From: Candidatus Coatesiibacteriota bacterium
GTDB lineage: Bacteria; Oederibacteriota; CAKKQC01
Assembly: GCA_023265785.1 (NCBI GenBank)
Contig: JAHFSL010000028.1
Span: 1-12,505, forward strand
Reading direction: 5' to 3'
DNA: 12,505 nt
The notes beneath the pieces were generated by a model, which saw only the letters and a list, made by a program, of their open reading frames with translations, made no database searches and was not told the DNA's origin. Both the position numbers and the translations under genes were made by a program. Below are positions 1 to 7,010 of the stretch, in pieces. Position 1 is the stretch's first letter. Every line of letters starts with the position of its first letter.

Positions 1-3000
1 CTCCGCGGTGGTGAAGACGAGGTCCTGACTCACCCCGAAATCATACGGGGCCAGCCAGACCCGTGCCGAGAGCGCCCAGGACGGCCGGCGCCCCGCCCGG
101 TGCTCGGCCAGCCGGATGGACCCGGAGGAGAACTCGCCCGCCGAGGCCTCCGCGTGGGCGTCAAACCACTCCGCCAGGAAGGCCGTGACCGCCTGCGCAT
201 CCCGGGCGTTGAACGAGAACGGGAGTTCCAGCCGCACCTCGTCGCCCGCGTGGGCCGGCAGGACGAACCCGGTCACCTGCGACGGCCGGGCGATGTGGGA
301 CGCCATCCAGGAGGGATACAGCGAGGAGAGGAGGACCACGCCCATCACCACGCCCACCGCGAACAGCGCGCCGCCGGCCGAGAAGTTCACATTGAGTCCC
401 GCGAAGGCGGTCCCGTGCACGATCAGGAACGCCACGCACTGCCCCAGCAGGTACCCGATGACGCCACCCAGGATGGCGTAGACCAGCGCCTCGGCCATGA
501 ACAGCCAGAAGACATGCCACGGGGACAGCCCGACCGCGGAGAAGACGCCGATCTCCCGCTTGCGCTCCTGCACGGCGCCCAGCATCGTCGAGAAGGTGAT
601 CGCGATCGCGATCAGGAGCGGTATGAGGAGGCCCACCTGCGCCTCCACCGCCGTTCCCGCCACCGCGCTGTAGGCCCAGGTCTTCCCGTCCAGCCCGGCG
701 TAGACGAGCAGGCCCAGCCGATTGAGGAGCGAGGTGATGGTCCCCTTGAGGGCCGCCGGGGTGGCGAAGGGCACCGCGATGGACGCCAGCCGGCCGCCCA
801 GCCGCATCAGCGTCTCGTGCGGCAGGATGACCATCTGGCCGGCGTCATGGTGGTCGTACCGCTGGGGGAGCATCCCCTCGCTGGGCCGTGCGGCATTGGC
901 CCCGCGCCGCCGGTTCTCGGTGGCCTCGAAGTTGACCGGCGCGATCTCCTCGTCATCCAGGTCGCGCAGGGCGCCGAACTTCCGGGGGTCGAACAGCCCG
1001 CGCACCAGGAACGGAACGCCGAAGATCGTCACCTCGACATGGCCCACATCGGCGGCCCCAATGAACAGGGAGGCGGCCAGTTTCACCGGCAGGAGACAGG
1101 ACCGGGGCTCACCGGGCCGCAGCCACCCCCCCGCCACGAGACTGCGATCCGCGTGCGTGACTTGCGTCTCGGCGGGCGTCAGCCCGAGCCCGGCCACGGC
1201 GGTGACCCGGGCCCGGTCGCCCCGGGTGATCTCCACGGCGTTCTGCCGGTCGGCGGCGTACGAGACGAACCAGGAGCGCGGGACCGGCTCCGCCGTACCC
1301 GCCAGCTCCGTGCGCAAGTGCTGGTAGGCGGGATCTCCCAGCGCCCCCCACCCGGTGGAACGGAAGAGCAGGCCCTCGTACGGGGCGGGCTTGCCGATCT
1401 TCCACTTTTTCTGTTTGGCGGCCTGCTGGACGCTAGCCAGCGAGAGCACCGCGAAGGTCAGGACCACCAGCGTGGTGCAGGTCAGCGCCGTCCTCAAGGG
1501 GCGCTTGCGCATGTTCGAGACGCCCAGCGCGAAGGCGGCCAGCGCCACCTGCACGCGGGAGACCTCGGCGCGGTGGACACCCTGCAGGGCTTCCCGCTCC
1601 TCGCGCAGGAAATTGAAGAACCGCGAGCCGACGAGCACGCACATGATGATCGAGAGGGCGATGATGATGAACGCCAGCAGGATCATGAGCGGCGTGAGCG
1701 CGATCTGGAACGCGGGATGCACGGCGTACAGCCCGCCGAACATCACGAGGAAGATCCCCATGGCGCCCACCACCTGGTGACCCACCTGCGGCGACCCGAA
1801 CAGGAGCCGCTCCGCGAGGAAGGAGAACGGGATCAGGAACGCCAGGTAGAACATCGCGCTGTAGATGACCGACTCGGAAGTGGCCTCCACGTCGGGGCTC
1901 ACCCGGGCCGAGAGCCCCCAGGACGCCCGCGCGGCGGCGGCCGCCGCACGCCAGTCCATCGCTTTCACGGCCGACTCGGCCGCCGCGAGTCGGTCGGCCG
2001 CCAGCGCGTCGAGGTCCTCCAGAAACCGGTTGCGGATGCCATGGCGCCGCAATTCCTTCAGCCGGTGGGCGTTCAGCGCGTGCAGGTCCCGGGCGATATG
2101 CAGGGTCGTGAAATTCAGCCGGTCGGACTCGGCCAGTGAATAGCCCTCCCCCTCGGGGTGGTCCGGCGTGGCATGGATCAGCGCCGCCCGTTTGCCCAGC
2201 AATTGCACCGAGAAGGTGACCTTGAGCCGGGAGCCGGGCGGCGCGTAGGCGATGGCCATCGGTTCAACGTAGGTGACATAGGTGTCGGGCTCGGGGACGG
2301 ATTGCCCGAACATGGGCGGCGCGGAGTCGGTCCGGGCATCCAGGACGGTCATCCGCTGGAGGGACCCGTACCGCAGGGGATCGGTCAGATCGAAGAGCAG
2401 GAACGGCCGGCAGGGGAAGGTCACGAGCGTGAGGTCCTGCACGTCGTCGTTCATGTCGGTCTCCAGCGCGAAATTCCCGGCGCCGGAGGGCCCGCGGTCG
2501 GGGGCGTAGACGATCTCCCCGTCCATGGGGTCCAGCCCCCACGCCTCGGCGATCGCGTGCGCCTTCCACGAGGAGGCCAGCCAGTTCGAGTTGGGCATGC
2601 CGTTGATCCGCAGGGTGGCGCCGCCCTGGTCCGTGGCCCCCCGGGCGATCACGAACCAGTCGCCGCGGACGCCCTTCAGGGATTTGTTCGGTTCCCAGGT
2701 GTGGACCCAGACCACGGCGCCGTCCACCGTCCGGTCGGGCAGGAAGGAGATCCGGGGGTCGAACTCCACCACCCGGGCCTTGAGGCTCGTCCACAGGTTC
2801 TTGACCTTGGTGGAGCCGAAGGACGCGCCGACATTCAGGACGTTGGGCAGGGCGGCCGCAAGAACCCGGGTCTGCCGGGCCAGCGACTCGAAGTCCATCC
2901 GCCCGGGCAGGTCGGAGGGCGTGTCCACCCAGGCCCGCTCATCGTCGGCCGTGAGGTACGCCACGCCGAACAGCCCCGCGTTCAGCGTGAGCTCCTGCTC

Positions 3001-4881
3001 CGTGGTGAACCGCCCCGGGATGTACGACTCCCACGACCGGCCCGACACCGCATTGATGGCATCCACCACGAAGTCCTTGCCGTAACCCAGGGCGGTGGCT
3101 GCGGCCTGGCCCGCCGCGGCGTGGATCTTGCCGAAGTTGGAGTAGACCCGCTGGATCGGCTGGCTGTTGTGGTCCAGTTTGTGTCCCTTGTAGAAGACCC
3201 CCAGCCGCCGGGTCCGGGTGGTGAGGTCCAGGTGCACCACGAACGCCGGCTTGATGTACTGGGGATCGTCCGGACGGCCCGCCCGCTCGGGGACCTCGAA
3301 GTGGCGGTCCAGCCATTCGGCCCAGCCGCGCATCATCTGGCCGTGGCCGGGCGTCAGGACGAACAGCACGGTCTTCTTGAGCCGGTAGTGCTTCAGGACC
3401 CGCGCAAGTTCCAGGACTGCAGCCGCGGAGGACGCCTGCTCGGCGCCCGGCGCCAAGTCGGGCACCACCGACACGGCGTCGTAGGAGGCCTGGATGACGA
3501 CCGGCTCCTCGTGGGGCTCCGACTTGAGGCCCGGAAGCCGGGCCATGAGCGTCCGGCCCCGGCGCCGCTCCCAGACCACCTGGGCATCCACCCGGACCGT
3601 GCGACCCTCCAGCGCGCGCAGGCGGTCCGCCGCGGCCCGCGGCACCCAGAACCTCGGGATGTTTGCCGGGAGCGACAGGTACTTGATTTCGGACTCGCCG
3701 CGCATGAGTTCGGCGGGCTCGACGAACAGGATGGCCCGGGCGCCGAAATCGGCCAGCGATACCCAGCCGTAGCCGCAGTTGTAGTCCACGAGCACGATGG
3801 CGCCCTTGAGCGCCTTGCCCCGGACCTCCGCCAGCGTCCCCCGGCCGGCCCAGACCACCGGGCCGGAAATCCCGGCACGGGGCGTTGAGCAGGTCCGAAC
3901 CATGTTGGGCCACAGCGGGTGGACGCGCAGGGTCTCGCCGGTCCCCTCCACGGTGACCGCGGCGGGGGCCTGGCGGGCGGCCACGGCCACCCCCTCGGCC
4001 AGCGCCGCGGCGTGCCCGGCGCCGAGGAGGTAGCGGGGCAGAGGGGAGGGGTGCTTGAGCATCGCCTCGGCGAAGGAGCGCGGCTCGGCGCGCCACCCCG
4101 GCTGGCCGCGGGGCTCCACGAACAGGAGGGACCGCACGCCCGACGCTGCGGCCCGGGCGAAGAGGAAGTCGGCCAGCGCGGCCAGGTGCTTGTCCGCGAA
4201 GATGTCCAGCACCGCCTCGGCCTCTGCCGGCCGGCCGCGGCGCACCAGGGGCGTCTCAAGCACCCGGCGCTCGGTGGAGGTCACGGGATCGGCCAGCGTC
4301 CCGGCAAAGGCGCCGGCCCGCCAGGCGATGAGGGCGAGCTCACGCAGGTCCGCCGCCCCGGGAACCGGCACCACGGCGGCGCGGCCCCCCAGCGCCCCCA
4401 CGCCCCGCGCAACGGCGGCGAAGGTCGCGTGCACCGCCGGCCCCAGCGCCCGGCCGCCCGGGGGCAGGCGGTAGGTCATCCGCGCCGGCGCCCAGAAGGG
4501 ATGGGCACGGAACACCTCGCCGCCGGCCTCCAGCTCCGTTCCCAGGTCGAACGGGTTGTCCACATCCACGGCTTCCTCGGTCACCGCCCCCGCGCCCAGC
4601 ACGGCCGACAACTCGGCCTTGAGCCGGTCCGCCGTCCGGTCCGCGCCCGCGGACCCCGACAGCCGGGAGCCCTCGGCCGCCAGCGCCCGGACCGTGGCCT
4701 CCAGCCGCGCCGCGGACACGAGGGCGGCCGCCTCGCCAGCGCGTGCGGGCGGCACCTGCACGGTGCCCTCGGTCTCCACGTTGAGGTACGGTGTCGCCCA
4801 CCGGTGGAACCAGAAAAGAATGCCGCCGGTCACGAGCACCGCGCCGAGGATCCACGCGAGGTCGGCGCGTTTCAGCCGCAT
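1..4881 (-). CDS. PA/M28-like extracytoplasmic module fused to an FtsX/MacB-type ABC permease (3' end outside window)
   Basis: The frame runs unbroken from ATG at 4881-4879 to base 1: 1627 residues with no stop. Order: membrane anchor (9-25); M28-like start (RLEATVRALAAEGSRLSGS, from about 58); an insert with a PA domain (about 335-420, ALKGAIVLVDYN, LADFGARAILFVEP); the M28-like core (about 450-680, VVIQASYD, VLELARVLKHY, VLFVLTPGHG, VVHLDL); a beta-rich region (about 690-920); a helical stalk (925-1000); three membrane segments (1006-1085); then an FtsX core with NMRKRPLRTALT at 1123-1134, an extracytoplasmic loop, ERKREIG at 1439-1445 before GLSPWHVFW, and SLYPSWMASHIARP near the last helix. 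A soluble C-terminal part continues off the window. FtsX permeases work with a separate ATPase in lipoprotein release, efflux or mechanotransmission. M28 zinc ligands are mostly missing. There is no Shine-Dalgarno; the start follows the upstream stop by one base, suggesting coupled re-initiation. Substrate unknown. Confidence 0.88.
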   Translation of the reverse strand, partial: MRLKRADLAWILGAVLVTGGILFWFHRWATPYLNVETEGTVQVPPARAGEAAALVSAARLEATVRALAAEGSRLSGSAGADRTADRLKAELSAVLGAGAVTEEAVDVDNPFDLGTELEAGGEVFRAHPFWAPARMTYRLPPGGRALGPAVHATFAAVARGVGALGGRAAVVPVPGAADLRELALIAWRAGAFAGTLADPVTSTERRVLETPLVRRGRPAEAEAVLDIFADKHLAALADFLFARAAASGVRSLLFVEPRGQPGWRAEPRSFAEAMLKHPSPLPRYLLGAGHAAALAEGVAVAARQAPAAVTVEGTGETLRVHPLWPNMVRTCSTPRAGISGPVVWAGRGTLAEVRGKALKGAIVLVDYNCGYGWVSLADFGARAILFVEPAELMRGESEIKYLSLPANIPRFWVPRAAADRLRALEGRTVRVDAQVVWERRRGRTLMARLPGLKSEPHEEPVVIQASYDAVSVVPDLAPGAEQASSAAAVLELARVLKHYRLKKTVLFVLTPGHGQMMRGWAEWLDRHFEVPERAGRPDDPQYIKPAFVVHLDLTTRTRRLGVFYKGHKLDHNSQPIQRVYSNFGKIHAAAGQAAATALGYGKDFVVDAINAVSGRSWESYIPGRFTTEQELTLNAGLFGVAYLTADDERAWVDTPSDLPGRMDFESLARQTRVLAAALPNVLNVGASFGSTKVKNLWTSLKARVVEFDPRISFLPDRTVDGAVVWVHTWEPNKSLKGVRGDWFVIARGATDQGGATLRINGMPNSNWLASSWKAHAIAEAWGLDPMDGEIVYAPDRGPSGAGNFALETDMNDDVQDLTLVTFPCRPFLLFDLTDPLRYGSLQRMTVLDARTDSAPPMFGQSVPEPDTYVTYVEPMAIAYAPPGSRLKVTFSVQLLGKRAALIHATPDHPEGEGYSLAESDRLNFTTLHIARDLHALNAHRLKELRRHGIRNRFLEDLDALAADRLAAAESAVKAMDWRAAAAAARASWGLSARVSPDVEATSESVIYSAMFYLAFLIPFSFLAERLLFGSPQVGHQVVGAMGIFLVMFGGLYAVHPAFQIALTPLMILLAFIIIALSIIMCVLVGSRFFNFLREEREALQGVHRAEVSRVQVALAAFALGVSNMRKRPLRTALTCTTLVVLTFAVLSLASVQQAAKQKKWKIGKPAPYEGLLFRSTGWGALGDPAYQHLRTELAGTAEPVPRSWFVSYAADRQNAVEITRGDRARVTAVAGLGLTPAETQVTHADRSLVAGGWLRPGEPRSCLLPVKLAASLFIGAADVGHVEVTIFGVPFLVRGLFDPRKFGALRDLDDEEIAPVNFEATENRRRGANAARPSEGMLPQRYDHHDAGQMVILPHETLMRLGGRLASIAVPFATPAALKGTITSLLNRLGLLVYAGLDGKTWAYSAVAGTAVEAQVGLLIPLLIAIAITFSTMLGAVQERKREIGVFSAVGLSPWHVFWLFMAEALVYAILGGVIGYLLGQCVAFLIVHGTAFAGLNVNFSAGGALFAVGVVMGVVLLSSLYPSWMASHIARPSQVTGFVLPAHAGDEVRLELPFSFNARDAQAVTAFLAEWFDAHAEASAGEFSSGSIRLAEHRAGRRPSWALSARVWLAPYDFGVSQDLVFTTAE

Positions 4882-4882
4882 A

Positions 4883-6922
4883 TCAGTTCGGCAAAATAGG
4901 CCGGCCGGGTGTGCCGGTCGCCAGCCCCAGGAGCATCCAGAACACCGAGATCACGCACTCCCCCATGATCATGCCCAGAAAGAGGGGCAGGAGCCTGCGG
5001 AACACCGAGGCCCCCCCGAAGTTCATGACACACCACTTGGCCACGTTTCCCAGCATAATGGAAAACCAGAACATCGAAATGGCCCAGGTGCCCGCCATGA
5101 CCAGCCCGAAGGGATGCAGGGGCCACCACAGGAACCGGGCGCGCAGGACCAGCATGGCGGCCGCGAACGCCCCGCCGACCGCTACATGGGCCACGTTGAC
5201 CGGCAGGACCCGGGTCTCGCCCACCTTGACCCAGTCGTAGGTGGGCGGGTTCTTCTGGTAGTTGGCCATCCCGTTCAGGATCCAGTCCGGCTCCCCGATG
5301 TTGGCATACCAGTCGAGGTTGACGCCGCCGTACTTGTAGGATGTCGCGATCCGGCCGTACGCCGCCACGGCCAGCCCGACCGCGGCCGTGAGGGCGAACA
5401 CCGCCAGCACCTTACCGGCGTGCATCCGCACCTGCGCGCAGGCCTTGACGCCGTTCATGATGTAGGGCATCAGGATCTCCCGCAGATCATGTTGGAAGAT
5501 CGCCTTCTGCATGGAGAGCGCCGCGAGTGACGGCCCGGACAGCCGCAGGGGAGCCGGAAGAGGCGCGGCAACCCCCGCATCCACATGCGGGGTGAAGAGC
5601 CCCTGGAACACCTCGCCGGAAATCACATCGCTCTGCACGAAGAAGAGCCCCGACTCGGCCACCACCCGGGTGAGGATCAGAAGGACCATGAGGAACATGA
5701 GCACCGACCCGATGGCCACCCACCACTGGGCGGCAGCCATGAGCATCCACCCCATCATGCCCAGTACCCCGACGACCATCAGCGCGGCCGCTACCCGGGG
5801 CGGGAAGGGGTCCAGGGCGGGGTCGGACCTGCCGGTCAGTGCGCGCGCCCACCACTCGCGCAAGTGCCGCCGGGCGGTCCAGAGCAGGAAGACCGTGATG
5901 GCCATCATGGCGCCCAGGGTGTCGAACCGCGCGATGCGCCCGCCCCAGTTCCCCCAGTACCCGGTCGCGCCCGACCCCAGCCAGGCAATGAACACGTGGG
6001 ACAGCCGCACCAGCACGAAGGTGAACCAGAGCGAAAAGCCCATCTCGGTCGTGAGGAGGTAGGTCATGCCGATCACGGAGAAATACACGTTGCCCTGATC
6101 CAGCCGAAACTCGTTCCAGGGCCGGTCGGGGAAGATGCTCCAGAAGTTGTAGGACAGCGGAATGATGGGCAGGGTCGGAAGGTACGCCCGCAGGCCATTG
6201 ATCCCCCAGAGCAGACAGGGGATGGCGGCTCCGATCCAGGTCAGCCGGCTGGACAGGAATTCGTTGAGGGCCCGGCCGGGCGGCGGTTCCGCGGCGAGCG
6301 CCAGCGGCAACTGGACGACCGGGAAGATGAGCCGCTCGCGGGCCGACCACTGCTGGAAGAGGATCGACACCATGGCGAAGTTGGAGGCATAGAGGCACAG
6401 CGCGAAGGCCCCCCACGCCGCCATCGGGGTCACCCATCGCCCCCACGGGATGGACTCGCCGTGGGGCAGGCCTTCCATGAACCAGCGGACGGCCTTGTCG
6501 TCGGGACTGCGGCTCACGACCATCCAGTCGGGGAGGTAGGGCAGGATGAACTTGGCGAAATCGTTTCCGGACGAGGCGTAGTAGGCGGGATTCACCATCC
6601 ACGACGGGAAGTACCGCATCATGCCCGCGGCACAGATGCCACCCGCCACCCCGATCATGCCCCAGATGAGAAGAAGTTCGCCGCTGGAAAGTCCCTTCGC
6701 GTTGAAGAATTTCCTCGCCACCGCGTTGCCGCCCACCACGAGCACGAACATCGCCGTGATGGAGATGACGGGAAAATGATTGCCGATCAGGAGTGAGTTC
6801 AGAAGGTAGTAGTCGTTGTAGTTCATGATCAGGTTGATCACGAGGGCCGCGAGGAGGCCCAGGCAGACCGCCCGGGCGGTGACCGGGGATTCATCCCGCG
6901 GGGCGCGTGAGGCGGCGGCCAT
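4883..6922 (-). CDS. DUF6785/DUF6784-type polytopic membrane protein, OPT-transporter-related
   Basis: A 679-residue integral membrane protein with about 13-15 hydrophobic segments by eye, among them residues 20-45, 52-69, 82-101, 165-190, 226-242, 280-312, 336-350, 377-397, 401-419, 503-522, 576-593, 605-627 and 645-668. It contains sequence I associate with the DUF6785 plus DUF6784 family: QWSARERLIFPVVQLPLAL at 190-208, the RVVAESGLFF stretch at 419-428, HPFGLVMAGTW at 603-613, and an extracytoplasmic loop rich in Trp/Tyr/Asn at 530-570. The family is uncharacterised; its layout recalls oligopeptide (OPT) transporters, so small-peptide or metal-chelate transport is only a hint. Start ATG 6922-6920 has GAAGG three bases upstream, rather close. 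The stop is separated from the next ATG by one base, so the two proteins are probably made together and may act together. The family call is from memory, without a search. Confidence 0.82.
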   Translation of the reverse strand: MAAASRAPRDESPVTARAVCLGLLAALVINLIMNYNDYYLLNSLLIGNHFPVISITAMFVLVVGGNAVARKFFNAKGLSSGELLLIWGMIGVAGGICAAGMMRYFPSWMVNPAYYASSGNDFAKFILPYLPDWMVVSRSPDDKAVRWFMEGLPHGESIPWGRWVTPMAAWGAFALCLYASNFAMVSILFQQWSARERLIFPVVQLPLALAAEPPPGRALNEFLSSRLTWIGAAIPCLLWGINGLRAYLPTLPIIPLSYNFWSIFPDRPWNEFRLDQGNVYFSVIGMTYLLTTEMGFSLWFTFVLVRLSHVFIAWLGSGATGYWGNWGGRIARFDTLGAMMAITVFLLWTARRHLREWWARALTGRSDPALDPFPPRVAAALMVVGVLGMMGWMLMAAAQWWVAIGSVLMFLMVLLILTRVVAESGLFFVQSDVISGEVFQGLFTPHVDAGVAAPLPAPLRLSGPSLAALSMQKAIFQHDLREILMPYIMNGVKACAQVRMHAGKVLAVFALTAAVGLAVAAYGRIATSYKYGGVNLDWYANIGEPDWILNGMANYQKNPPTYDWVKVGETRVLPVNVAHVAVGGAFAAAMLVLRARFLWWPLHPFGLVMAGTWAISMFWFSIMLGNVAKWCVMNFGGASVFRRLLPLFLGMIMGECVISVFWMLLGLATGTPGRPILPN

Positions 6923-6931
6923 AGACCTTCG

Positions 6932-6960
6932 ATTATAAGGGCTGACTCCGCCGCCCTGCC
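6932..6960 (-). promoter_or_regulatory. Possible promoter upstream of the DUF6785-type gene (TATAAT box at 6937-6932)
   Basis: The minus strand reads TATAAT at 6937-6932, a perfect -10 hexamer in a GC-rich region with few AT runs. The hexamer 17 bases upstream (6960-6955, GGCAGG) is a poor -35. The expected transcription start, near 6925, is only a few bases before the ATG at 6922, which would give a nearly leaderless mRNA and exclude the GAAGG at 6930-6926 from the transcript. It is therefore either a leaderless promoter, an activator-dependent one, or chance. Confidence 0.28.
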
Positions 6961-6977
6961 CACGCTCCGCCGCCTTG
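6946..6977. repeat. Imperfect 13-base direct repeat in the intergenic gap
   Basis: Two copies, 6946-6958 (CTCCGCCGCCCTG) and 6965-6977 (CTCCGCCGCCTTG), match at 12 of 13 bases and start 19 bases apart. They lie directly upstream of the TATAAT-like box and one covers the poor -35 position, as an activator or repressor site would. The base composition is biased, so chance similarity is possible. Confidence 0.35.
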
Positions 6978-7010
6978 GCAGGTACACACCACGGATGCGG
7001 GGTGCCCTGG

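Noticed and set aside
100..2139. Long plus-strand open frame (679 codons)
   Set aside because: It is antisense to the FtsX part of the fusion gene. Its product is Arg/Gly/His/Gln-rich with no domain, while the minus strand gives clear permease helices and motifs. Stop codons are rare in all frames at this GC content.
2158..3888. Long plus-strand open frame (576 codons)
   Set aside because: Antisense to the M28-like region; composition typical of a GC-rich shadow frame and no recognisable motif.
2939..4259. Minus-strand open frames 2939-4096 and 3393-4259
   Set aside because: Out of frame with the PA/M28-FtsX gene, which reads through the whole stretch with conserved motifs; their products are Arg/Pro/Gly/Ser-rich and featureless.
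3901..4899. Plus-strand open frames near the start of the fusion gene (for example 3919-4899)
   Set aside because: Antisense to the fusion gene's N-terminal half and without domains or a plausible ribosome binding site.
6974..7009. Possible stem-loop terminator after the glycosidase
   Set aside because: The arms CCTTGGCA and TGCCCTGG pair at only 6 of 8 positions with a long loop and no T-run on the minus strand.
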